From NCBI GenBank assembly GCA_002118135.1, contig BDIU01000014.1, positions 62,001-126,000 on the forward strand: a stretch of 64,000 bases of DNA, written 5' to 3'. Positions 1 to 11,207 of the stretch are shown one piece after another. This DNA is from Trebouxia sp. TZW2008 (taxonomy: Eukaryota; Chlorophyta; Trebouxiophyceae; Trebouxiales; Trebouxiaceae). Under the pieces are notes generated by a model, which was not told the DNA's origin, ran no database searches, and saw only the letters and a list, made by a program, of their open reading frames with translations. The position numbers and the translations under genes were made by a program. The number at the start of each line of letters is the position of its first letter. The stretch's first letter is position 1.

Positions 1-252
1 CGGTGCTACCAGTTTGCATCTGCACTGCTAGTGTGCAACAGCAGGATTATACAGCACACCTCCTTGTTTGAGCATTTCAGCCATGACATGGACTGTTTGC
101 AACAAAAGTTCTGCCATTGGTCTCTGAGTGACCCTGCGACAGTGATCCTGTCACACAGACTGCAATGCTGACATTGCACCTCTGTCTGAAAGTGACATTT
201 TCCTTTCCTCTTGCTTGTCCTGTGCTGATGTCTGCATTTTGATATGCCACAG
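1..252 (+). other. Probable intron of the dynein gene
   Basis: This stretch lies before the first recognisable dynein exon and ends in a 3' splice site (ccacag at 247-252). I see no convincing coding segment in it, so it is most simply an intron of the dynein heavy chain gene whose upstream exons lie outside the window. Confidence 0.6.
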
Positions 253-3200
253 GATCTTGCTAAGAAGAAGAAGATCAAGACACTGGGTGTCAGCATGGGT
301 CAAGGACAGGAGATCATTGCCCGCAAGTACATGGCTAGTGCTACAGTTGAGGGTCAGTGGGTGCTTCTGCAGAACACCCATCTTGGTCTTGGCTACCTCA
401 CAGAGGTACTGTACTGTTCAAAACATCTCCTACATTGCTTTTCGGAAGCCATGTCCCACAGTCCTGCCAGGCACCGCAGCCCACAGGTCTTTAATGCTGT
501 GCTCTTGCATCATTGGTGTATTCCTTGCATTCCTTGCAAGCAACCTGTCATGTCTCAAACAGCAACAAGGATGTTGACACACAGTGCTTGAGTACTCTGA
601 ACACTGCCAGATGTACCTTTTTTCCCTGTCTGAGCTCCTGTCAATGCTTTCAGCAGCTGTTGAGCAAAGTAAGTCTAATACAAGGCATTCAATCTGATTT
701 GGCTTTGCAGGTTGAGCAATATCTGATCAAGACAGAGGATATCCATGAGGACTTCCGCCTGTGGATTACGGCTGAGCCTCACCCCAACTTCCCCATTGGG
801 CTGCTGCAGATGGGCATCAAGATCACCAATGAGGCCCCTGTAGGCATGAAGGCTGGTCTCAGGGCCTCATACCAGTGGGTGTCACAGGTCAGACATCCCT
901 TGTCACTATGCAGTGTAGCAACATTGTGCTCACTGGGCTGCATATGCTTCATCCTGTCTGTCATTCACCAGACATGCATGCCTGGCCTCTGGCTATGATC
1001 GCCACTGACACGCTGTGGTGATGTTGCGTACAGCTCATGATCTGCTACATGATCTGAAGTCTTGCTGCATTATGCTTTTGCAAATTGTGCTCATTGGGTG
1101 TGGACAGACTGCTGGCCTGTACCTGTCACAACACTGAACATCGTGCTTGATTGCTGCGCAGGACATGCTGGATGCTGTCAACAGGAATGACTGGCGCCAG
1201 CTACTGTTTGTGATGTGCTTCCTGCACTCCATTGTGCAAGAGAGGCGCAAGTTTGGACCAATTGGCTGGAACGTGCCATATGAGTTCAACCAGTCTGACC
1301 TGTCAGCATGTACACAGTTCCTGCAGGTAAACCCCACTGCTTGCATACTCATGAATGTCTCTCTGGTCAACATGTACACTGTGCGCGGCTTGCATCATAT
1401 GTGGCCCCTCCTCATGTCAAGTGTGCATTTTTCATAAATGGACCAGTGAAACAGCTTTCGTGACTGCATTGTTAGCTGATTCTCACACTTGATAGATCCA
1501 GTTTACAATGTCTTTCCATATTATAGAAGAGCTTAAACCCATGGCAGACCCGTGATGTAGCCTTGATTTGGACAATGCGCTGTCTGCTCAGTGCCGCTTT
1601 TGATATTTGCTGTATTGTCTTCTGCAGAATCATCTGCTGGAGGTGGATGCCAAGAAGGCAGCAGGGCCAACCTGGGAGACTGTGCGCTACATGGTCAGTG
1701 AGATCCAGTATGGTGGCCGCATCACGGATGACTTTGATCAGCTGCTGATGGACACCTATGCTGAGAAATACTTTCACCAGGAGGTGACCAGGTCAGGTTT
1801 TGAGCTGTACAAGGACGAGCGGGCTAGCATCAGCTACAAAATCCCTGACAGTGGCGAGATTGAAGGCTTCCGAAAGGTCAGCTGGGCAAATAGCCTTGTC
1901 GGCCGGTGTTTGCTTTCTTTGATTTGACATGATTACCAAGATCGACTGCGCTTGCTGTTATGCGTTTGGCAGCACGTATCATGTCAGCAAGCAACAAGAT
2001 CAGCGCAACATGCTGCAATTTGCTGTCCAGAAGACCTATACAGGCTTCAAAATTTGTATCAAAGGCATCAAGCAGCACAATTTTGGTGCATCCAGGGTGC
2101 CCTTGGTGCGGTTTCTCATCAACTTTCTTCATGCTGTACATTGTTTCAAGTAATTGCATTGTTCATCGATCAAGCACTGTGCAAATGCTGTGAAAAGCTG
2201 AATCTGCTATCCTCACTCATTGCACCAAGGTGAAACAGCACTTGGCACAATACTGACTCATGCCAAAATGTAGGCCATTGAGGAGCTGCCTGGGCAGGAG
2301 AGTCCTGAGATCTTTGGCCTGCACCCTAATGCAGACCTCACCTTCAGAACCCTCCAGGTGCAGTCAGGTGTCCAGATCATCATGGACACACAGCCCAAGG
2401 GGGCTGGCGGTGGCGGTGGCCTCTCTAGGGAGGAGATTGTGGACCGCATCTGTGAGGACCTTCTGTCCAAGGTAAGCTGTCTGTCACGTTTGCCTACGCC
2501 TTCAAGTGTTGTACCTGGATACAATGCAAAGTTGGCACCATGCAGTGCTTGCTGAGCCTTGTGTCCACAGGCACAAACGTCATGCATGGGGCTTCCTGTA
2601 GCTGACAAGTACAGTCTCTGCAGCAAAGTTGAGGGTGACACTAGTGAAAGCAGTGAAATGATATGCTGCTGTCTTTTTGCAGGTGCCTGCAATGTTTGAC
2701 AAGGAGGAGCTGCGTGAGAAGCTGAGAAAGCTGCCAGGAGGCCCCACAATGCCTCTGAACGTGCATCTCAGGCAGGAGCTGGACAGGCTGAACATTGTCA
2801 TCAAGCTCACCTCCAGCACCCTCAAAAACCTGCGCTTGGCCATTGCTGGTACAATAGCTCTCAGTGGTGGTCTCATAGACAGCCTGGATGCCCTGTTCAA
2901 TGCACGCATCCCCCAAGACTGGCTGAAGAAGTCGTGGGAGGCTAGCACACTGGGCAATTGGTTCCTGGGCTTGCTACAGCGGTATGACCAGCTCAACAAG
3001 TGGCTGAATGCTGGGCGGCCAAAGGCTTACTGGATGACTGGCTTCTTCAACCCTCAGGTGGGCCAAACATGCAAATCTGCAAGTGTGTTTTCTCTCTGCA
3101 TTTGTCCTGATGGTCAACTGTACAGTGACTGTCTTGAGCATGACTATGTGCGCTGGCTGCTCTGCCACGTCTTGAGCACATCTCTTACATGTTGCCAATG

Positions 3201-3752
3201 AAGTCAAACAACCAACAGGTTTGGTGGGGATGTCATGTTATCCTGCGCTGTTCTGTGTTGAGCATCGTCACCGTCATCATCATTGTCATCATCGTGCCAT
3301 ACTGATTTCACTGCTTTGCTGCTGTGCAGGGTTTCTTGACAGCCATGAAGCAGGAGGTCAACCGCAAGCACGCAGCAGACAAGTGGGCCCTGGATGATGT
3401 GGTCATGACATCTGACGTGACGCACCCTCCCAAGGAGTTTGAGACCCTCAAGGAAGCGCCGCCTGAGGGAGTCTACATTTACGGACTGTACTTGGATGGA
3501 TGTGCTTGGTCAGGCAAGGAGAACAGGCTTGTAGACAGTGAGCCCAAGAAGCTGTTCCACCCACTGCCAGTCTTGTTTGTGACTGGCACCCTAGCAAAGG
3601 ACCGCAAGAAGAGCGGTATCTATGAAGCACCCACATACAGAGTGAAGAAGAGGACTGGGTTGAACTTCATCACAACCTTCGCCTTGCGCACAGAGGATGA
3701 CAAGTCCAAGTGGATCCTGCGTGGTGTAGCGTTGTTGTGCACCATTGATTAG
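253..3752 (+). CDS. Axonemal dynein heavy chain, outer-arm type, C-terminal part
   Basis: Motor subunit of the ciliary outer dynein arm. This is the 3' part only. Seven exons are visible: 253-405, 711-887, 1162-1326, 1628-1876, 2274-2471, 2683-3057 and 3330-3752. All introns are phase 0, giving 579 residues before TAG. Family landmarks appear in order: [12 protein letters not shown] near the AAA5/AAA6 region, then [19 protein letters not shown], then [13 protein letters not shown], then [11 protein letters not shown], and in the C-terminal domain [17 protein letters not shown] and WILRGVALL. The C-terminal cap is most like DNAH5/DNAH8 and algal gamma heavy chains, but the exact orthologue is inferred. 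A Gly-rich insert (GAGGGGG) sits after the FGLHPNA block. The gene converges on the F-box-like gene about 640 bp downstream. Confidence 0.95.
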
Positions 3753-4393
3753 GAGGTCATGCTGCCTGTTACGGATAGAGACAGAGTCTGTGTGCTGTTC
3801 TGTGTGATGGTACCTTTTGGCACTTTGACACATCTGCAGTGATATTGCCTTGTGATAATGGTGATATTGCAGCAGCTTCACAATGACCTATCTGTCATAT
3901 TGATGAGCTCCGATTATCATGCTTTGTTCTGCTTGTGAAATCGCTTGCAGCGCACATACCTTCAGCAAAACCACATGTAGACCATATGACGGTCCTTGCA
4001 TTTCGTGCTTCCCACCGTCACAGGGATTGGATAGCACACAATAACATTACAATGCCGTGCAGAACGCACAGTGTCCATAAGCGCACTCTGATAGTTGCAA
4101 TTGGTTAATCAATGACAAGATCTAGATCAGTTCAAAGGTGGACGAGTGGGAGCACAACCTTGTACTGCAACAAAGCTTACTTAACATTGCAACTGTCTGG
4201 AACCCAGCTATGGTGTAGGTAACAGAGACTGTGTCTAAGCACCAAGCCTAAGGATGGTATGGTATCTGTGTATAGTATTACTATGGCATACACCTATAGA
4301 TATAGAGCTCTCAGACTACCACAAACTTCATACACAAGTATTTTATGTCTCATGTGCCCACTGCAGCTGCAAAACAGGAACACACTTTGACAC
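3753..4393. other. Convergent 3' intergenic region
   Basis: This 640-bp stretch lies between the stop codons of the convergent dynein and F-box-like genes. It should hold both 3' untranslated regions. I see no further gene, and no clear TGTAA polyadenylation signal right after the dynein stop. Confidence 0.5.
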
Positions 4394-5488
4394 TTATGAA
4401 AACTGCAGAAAAGGGATGGTCCTGGCAGGCTTGGGCATCAAAACGTTTTGCACCCTGCGCGCTTCAAATGTAAAGTCTTTCTCCTTTTCAATCTCAAGTG
4501 AGGTGTCTGTTTGTGGAGCTCCCACAAGCCTCAAATGACAGACAGAGCTTGACCTGGGTACAACAAGAATCACCCATGGCACATTGCCCTTCAACATACA
4601 TACTTCAAGGTGAAGTAAACTCTTCAAGTGGAAAAAGCTGTTTGCCAAGCGAGAGCCACGTGTAGTGGCCATGACCAGTACCCGCAACTGGAGGATGTTT
4701 GGAAAAGTGTCAAAAACGTAATGCTCATCATCAACGTGGCTTGGAAGCTGGCAATGGAATGGTGTCGAGATGTGGCAAGTTTTCAAACTTGGCATACTGC
4801 CATCCAGAACAAACTGAACGTCTGGAATTCCTTCCTGATCACCCTCTGAATGTTGCAGATATAGTAGTTGCAAGTTACTGAATCTCTCGAACAATGACAG
4901 ACATGTAAGTTCTGGAGGTTCGTATACTGTAATATCAAGACATCTGAGAGTTGTGGGCAAAATAGCGGCAGCAGTCTCCAAGTGAACAGGACCCTCAAGA
5001 ACGCAGGACCGCAAGTTCCAAAGGCCTGACAACATGAGCGCTGCGTCAAAGCAAGAGGCTTGCAGTCTCATCTGCTCTGAGTACTCCTCCTCGAACAAAG
5101 CCTCAGCGCTCAGCTTCAGGCTCCGAACATTCTGCAAACGACCTTGCTTCTGCTTGTTCTGCAACCACTGCATGACTGCCGCGATGCCGTAGGAGTCGAG
5201 TAGACCGCAAGTGTCGCATGATACGTCCAGGGCAATCGGCTGTGCATCTTTGACCAGCGCGCGCCAGTTCTTGCTAACGGACGAGCACACGATCAGATCG
5301 ACTATGCTTGAGAGCTGATTAAACACGTTCAACAGCAGCCCTTGACCCTCGAGATGGCGGATCGGACTGTCGCTGTCGTCTTCCATGGGCCCGAGCCTCC
5401 TGTCGTTGACGCCTAAGTGGCGACCGAGCGACGCGTCAGCGTCAGCGTCGCAAGTGGGGCACGCGGTGCAGAGATCGGATCTAGACAA
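4394..5488 (-). CDS. F-box-like protein with leucine-rich segments, single exon
   Basis: Intronless reading frame of 364 residues from the ATG at 5488. An in-frame ATG at 5386 (MEDDSDSP) is an alternative start, because the first 34 residues are Asp/Ala/Cys-rich and not obviously conserved. Residues about 45-85 resemble an F-box (LLLNVFNQLSSIVDLIVCSS followed by VSKNWRALV). The rest has irregular leucine-rich stretches such as LRCLDITVY, LQLLYLQ and LRVLVM, as in F-box/LRR adaptors of SCF ubiquitin ligases. Substrate and partners cannot be told. It is divergent from the MOK kinase with 300 bp between the two start codons. The F-box assignment rests on general pattern, not on strict consensus, so a plain LRR-like hypothetical protein remains possible. 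Confidence 0.5.
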   Translation of the reverse strand: MSRSDLCTACPTCDADADASLGRHLGVNDRRLGPMEDDSDSPIRHLEGQGLLLNVFNQLSSIVDLIVCSSVSKNWRALVKDAQPIALDVSCDTCGLLDSYGIAAVMQWLQNKQKQGRLQNVRSLKLSAEALFEEEYSEQMRLQASCFDAALMLSGLWNLRSCVLEGPVHLETAAAILPTTLRCLDITVYEPPELTCLSLFERFSNLQLLYLQHSEGDQEGIPDVQFVLDGSMPSLKTCHISTPFHCQLPSHVDDEHYVFDTFPNILQLRVLVMATTRGSRLANSFFHLKSLLHLEVCMLKGNVPWVILVVPRSSSVCHLRLVGAPQTDTSLEIEKEKDFTFEARRVQNVLMPKPARTIPFLQFS

Positions 5489-5788
5489 GCGTTACGGCAG
5501 ACCGACGCACTGACGCACCGACGCAGCTGCGTTGCTTGTTTCATGCGCCCTAAAGGCCGTGACATTGTCGGGCATGCGTGTGTGCACACGACTTGCAATG
5601 TGCCGCCCGAAGGCAACATGTGAATACAAGAGCTTTCTCAGCAATCCGGACTGTGTAGCATGACGCCCTGAGCCAGGCTGCAGGGCTAGGTCTGATGAGC
5701 GCTCGTTGGTCAGGCGTGCTGCATTCGCGCCACTTTATCCGCATTGGCTACTTGGAAAGCTGAGGAAAGTGACGCGGCTCAGCAGGGC
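5489..5788. promoter_or_regulatory. Divergent promoter region, F-box-like gene / MOK kinase
   Basis: Exactly 300 bp separate the two divergent start codons. The half next to the F-box-like gene is rich in CpG (many cg steps between about 5400 and 5620), like other gene 5' ends in this window. I do not see a clear TATA box. The assignment is by position. Confidence 0.4.
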
Positions 5789-8700
5789 ATGCACAGTAAG
5801 ATTTACTAGCCGAAACGCTTCGATTACAGGCTGAAACAAAGCCAGACTTGCAGTAGCAAAGTATGCTCACGCTTTGCAGAGTATCGCCTTGTTGCCAAGA
5901 AAGGAGAGGGCACCTTCTCTGAAGTGCTCAAAGCCCAGTGCATCAAGAACAGCAAATATGTAGCTATCAAATGCATGAAGAATCACTTCGACAGCTTGGA
6001 ACAGGTAATAACACGAGTCGGCCCTGACTTTTGCAGCCTGCAAAGACATTTCACAAGGCGCTTATTGGCCTCCAAACTTGCAGGTGAACAACTTGCGAGA
6101 GATCCAAGCTTTACGCCGCCTTTCACCTCATCCCAATATCATCAAGCTGCTTGAGGTCCTCTAGTAAGTACACACAGTCTTCTCTAGCACAGCCTGTTGC
6201 TCAGACTGACCAGCAGTGTACATCAGCTCTGCTTGCCTGCAAGCACAACAATTGCTGTCTGTTTGCAGTGACCAACCAACAGGGCGCCTTGCGCTCGTGT
6301 TTGAGCTCATGGACATGAACATCTATGAGCTCATTCGCGGGCGCAGTCATTATGTGGCAGAGGAGAGGATCAAACGCTACATGTACCAGCTCATCAAAGC
6401 AATGGATCACATGCACAAAGCTGGCATCTTCCACAGGTCTGCAACTTCAGTGTGTTCCTTCAAAGCAGTTGCCAGGCAATCTTATCAGATCACAATGCTT
6501 GGCTGCAGGACATCCCTGCAAAATGGTCACATGCTGCATGTATGCCACATATGTATCTGCAAGTTGTCATTGCAAGCATCTTATCATTCATGGCATATAG
6601 ACAACATTGCAGCTGATGCAATGGCTGAAATCATGTCATGCACAGCACCAGTTGCTCTGCTAATGAGTCACAGTTCCTTGCTGCATGACATGTTTGCCTT
6701 GGAGTCATAATGGTTCTGTCTCTGCAGAGATATCAAGCCAGAAAACATTCTGATCATTGATGAGTGCCTGAAGCTGGCAGACTTTGGCAGCTGTCGTGGC
6801 ATCTACTCAAAGCAGCCCTACACTGAGTACATCTCCACCAGATGGTACAGGGCGCCTGAGTGCCTGCTGACTGATGGCTACTATACCCACAAGATGGATA
6901 TGTGGGGTGTGGGTTGCGTCTTCTTTGAGGTAGGCGCTGAACATTGTTCATGTCGCTCGGTCAAGTCCACTCAGCTGACTCTCAGCAGCAGTAGATCTCT
7001 TTGCCTGTTTGGCTTGTCTGCTTCAAAGAGCAGCTGCTTCTGCTGTAGCAATCAGCAACACATCTGTACTTGTTTATGCATCAGGCTTGTTACACTGTAA
7101 GGCAGATGCACAGAGTCAACCTCTTGAATGCAACACATTGCATGACATTAAGGCCTGAGGTACACATACAGGCAAGATTCTTGGACACAACAAGCAGAGT
7201 CACTTCAACATTGCTGTGTTTGTGCCTGTTGAGCGGTTGCTATAGGTGGGGACGTGACTATTGAAGTCACAGGATGGAACATACAGCCATGCAGTTGTTG
7301 CAAACACGGGCAAATGCGCAGCAGACAAGCGTCAGCCTTTGCATCATATGCAGCTTTGCAGAGTGGGTACCCTATGCTGTTTCTTAGCTTCAGCAGGACT
7401 TATATTGATGACGACACTTGGCAGCAGAGATGTGCGCAGTACAAACATACATAACACAGACAAACAAATAGCTAAGCACCATACAGCTTCAACTGTGCTG
7501 GTGGCGGCAAAAACTTCGTGTGCGGATTAGCAGGAGACATATACAGACGGAGGCACAGACAGACAAACCAGCAGGCAAGCGGGCAGGCAGGCATAGATCA
7601 ACCGGACACAGTCAAGCAGGTCAACATATCATCATACACATTGACATGTGGCCTCATCAGCTGCTATGGCTGGCAGCCATATTGAGTTTGACAGAGACAG
7701 CACCAGACATCAGTCCACAGCACATGAGGACAACAGTACACAATACTCAGCAATGCTACAACCAGCACTGAAGCCGCAATCTTCATAAAATTTTCCCTGC
7801 ACTGTATAAACGAGGCATAAGGCAGCCTCAAAACTGCATGCAGCAGCAAAGCAAAGCTTGTGAAAATGAAACTGCAGGTGGTGAGCTTGTTCCCACTGTT
7901 CCCTGGAACCAATGAGATGGACCAGATTGAGAAGATTCATGCTATCACTGGCACCCCGTCACCAGAAATCTTGGCCACAATGAAGCGTCGCTCCACCCAT
8001 GTTGAGTTTGATTTCCCTCACAAGGTGTGCTGACTCTGCTACAATTTGTTGAGTGGGCTTGTCCTGTCAGCATGCTTCTGAAGACATGTGTCCTGACGTT
8101 TGTGGGCACATGCTGCTCAGTCAGTCAGAGAGGGCGGCTAAGTGTAAACTGTCCATGGCAGCATGCATTCCCAGTTTGTGCATCAAATCAGTCAGAGCCT
8201 TGGTGCCATTGGCAACAGCGTGACAGGCTGCTAAGAATTTTTGCAATTTGAAGTCTGATAGGGCAGCGTCGCAGATTGCGGCCATGGCACGGGCTCATGC
8301 TAACTGCATGACTACATGTTGCGTTCTGTGTTTGTTGATGTCTTGTGATGTAAAACGCAAATCATCTGCGCCACAGCAAAGGTGTCGTGTTGGATTGAGT
8401 AGATCTTAAGCTGTCTGCAACACTTACATGTTGCATTCTCCATTTACCGTATCCTCTTCAGCAGATATTGCTTCATAAGGCATTGACCAAAGGGGGAGAC
8501 GGTCATTGTTTGAGACATCTGGTGCAGCTGTTCAAATTGCCCACCGTCAGCAAACTACCACCACCACAGACATTTACTTGTGTGCTGTCAAGGATTCAAA
8601 GGCACTGACTAGAATTCAGCTGTATCTATCCCCTTTGCATCTCCTCGCTCTACAGGTAAATATGTCTGAATGTGCAAGAGACAGTGTACAGTGCGTATAG

Positions 8701-10428
8701 TGTACATTACCAAAGTGTTGATGCAGGTAGTGCTGCTTCCAGAGTATCCTGTGATGTATCCGGCTATTTGAATAGCCAAATATTGCAGATAGTTGAAGAG
8801 GCCTTGCAAGCATAAATCGAGCACTTTGACTGTCTGCACGGATTGATCTGTGCGCTATGGTCAAGCCACCCTGGCAAATCTTCAAAATGCTGGCAGCTGC
8901 AACTGCCTTGTTACTCTGTCAGTGTTGTGCGTGTGTGCATGCAGGAAGGAACAGGGATCACCAAGTTGATACCCCACCTGAGCCCAGAGGGGCAGGACCT
9001 GCTGCAGAAGCTGCTGATGTACAACCCTGAAGACCGCATCTCAGCCAAGCAAGCCCTCCGGCACGCTTTCTTCAGAGAAATCAGGTCAGACTTGATGACC
9101 AGAAATCATTGGTTTTCAAGCATCACGACAGCCTCAATCAAATCACCCTTGTACATCAGGCAGAACAACATTGTCAAGAGCATGAAACGATGCAACGACA
9201 GAGCTTTGGTACGTCAGTGTTGCATTGCTGCTGATTTCGCTGGCACTGGCTCAGCCTTCTTCGCTGGTGCTTTTGCCTGTGCCAGGATCTACTGAGGCCT
9301 GCTGAATTACTACACGCCTGGCTGCAGCTCGTGAGTATGTAATACCAGTGCAAATCACAGTGGACGCTTTGTTAACTGTCAAATCAACGAGGCCATCGCT
9401 ACAGTGCTGACAATCTTGGCACTTATTTGCAGAGAAGAAGAGAAGAGGCTGTCAGCGGCGTCTCAGCCTGATGTCCACAGCTTGCTGACCCCCGGCCCCA
9501 GGAACAGGCAGGGGCCCGCCATGGGAGGTTTGGTGTCAGCACGCCGCAGAGTGGCAAATCAGAGAGAGACAAGAGATACCAAGGAGAGCCTGCCTAGCAT
9601 TGTGGGCAGCAACAGGGGCCATCAAGAAAAGGATGGAGGCGCGAGTGAGTCAGGAGTCAGTCATGCGCATCACCTGCCAGGTGCGTGTACGATGTTCACA
9701 TCAGAAGATCTCTTCCGCTGGCAGCCAGCCTATTACTTACTTATGTCAAGGTTGAAGCTTGCCTGTCATTGCAAGCTTATCGCTTTAGTCAAGGCGTACC
9801 TTGCCAAAGCAGCCACAAAGTGGGTGAGTTTCATAGGCACCGTTGCAACTAGTATTTGGGAGATATTGCTGCAAATGACGCAACTTTATAGCAGCTAGCT
9901 AGTGTGGAGTTCCTCAGACAGTGTGCCTTCTTCTGCGCTTTTGCCAGGAAAGCTTTTTTGGTGCACACCACATGCCTGCATAAACATAAATCAAGTATGG
10001 GCTCATTCATCTGCTTGCAGCTGCAACACAAAAAGCAAGTTGCTTTGTTTGCAGGCATCTCTTCTGTGTCATCAGAGACTGAGGAGAGGCTACAGGCTGC
10101 AGCAATCAGTGTGCTACCGTCTTTGGTGGTAGGCAACACAACCCTGAACCCTGCAGCCGGCAAGCTTCTCAATCATAGGGTTCCAATGGGCGGTGGAGGT
10201 TACATGCAGGCGCACTCTTATAGCAAACCTGCAGCTGGCAAATCCTCAGGCATGGTCACAAAGGGGGTTAGACAGCCTATACCGTCAGCCAGAGCATCAG
10301 CTTATAAGTACAAGAATGCCCTTAGCAGCAATGCCAGCAGTATCAGCAATGCAGCCCTTGGTCTGAAAAGCGCTTCCAAATATGTCAGCCCGTACTCACA
10401 ATCATACCTGAATGTTCTACGGGAGTGA
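5789..10428 (+). CDS. LF4: MOK/RAGE-type protein kinase, LF4 orthologue candidate
   Basis: Ser/Thr kinase of the MAK/ICK/MOK group. In Chlamydomonas the MOK kinase LF4 limits flagellar length. Nine exons: 5789-5795, 5880-6004, 6084-6163, 6269-6436, 6728-6929, 7878-8024, 8945-9084, 9433-9680 and 10055-10428. All phases match and give 496 residues. The protein starts MHKYRLVAKKGEGTFSEV, with its first two codons on a 7-nt exon. Visible motifs: Gly loop GEGTFSEV, VAIKCMK with the ATP-binding Lys, NLREIQALRRL, HRDIKPENI, a DFG loop, and the MAPK-like TEY in the activation loop (YTEYISTRWYRAPE). The C-terminal ~200 residues are Ser/Ala-rich and basic, with no domain that I recognise. Identity as MOK is very secure; strict orthology to LF4 is inferred. 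Confidence 0.95.
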
Positions 10429-11207
10429 TGCGCCACTTTTGTCAGCTCTGAGCAGCTTTGTCGCACAGCACTGCAGGGGTGAAGGCACTCACAACAGCTC
10501 AGAGCTGTCTCCTACTAGCCTGCACATTTTATCTGGTTGCTTATTTGTACTGATTGCTGACGTCATGAGCAAGGAGTTTATGTCAGACAGGCACATGCCC
10601 ACAACACTTGACAACAGAAAGACAAACAATGAACTTGTTGAACGTGATGCCGGCTATGACCGCTATGTTGACAGTAGCAGATGCCATGATGCCTCTTCGT
10701 GCAAGCGACAAACTAAGTCTGAGATCTCTAGAGCTATATTCGGCTGTGTCCTGAGAACGGACTGTTTTTCTGTGTCCAAGCGTCTTGGCTAGCGTTTCAC
10801 ACATATAAATTCTGGCATGTGCATCAGCTGTGGCATTCTCAAACAAGCTCAGATAACAACATGCTGGTTCAGAAACCATTTGCTCTAGCCAGCTGCAGCA
10901 GGGTGCTGACTTGTCATATCGCGCACTTGAATGAATCTTGGCATTAATTTAAAATTTGTCAAGGCAGGCAAGCAAGATGGGAGCCCGCTAATGCTAACGC
11001 TATGCTAGCTGTCCCACGCAAAGTCAATGAGCTTGTTGCTTTAAATACAAAGGCTTCTGCCCTGAACATGCCAGGCTTGCATTAGCGTGCCATAGCAACA
11101 TTATTCTTGGCTAGTACAGCAGCAGATCGGCGCTGTTACCCAGCTTGCTGAAGTGGACTGCATTAGTTTTAGATATTTCAAATAGCAAAAGGAACACAGC
11201 ACTCTGC
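10429..11207. other. Convergent 3' region between MOK and TFB4
   Basis: This 780-bp stretch lies between two convergent stop codons and should contain both 3' untranslated regions. No reading frame here has family signatures. Confidence 0.5.
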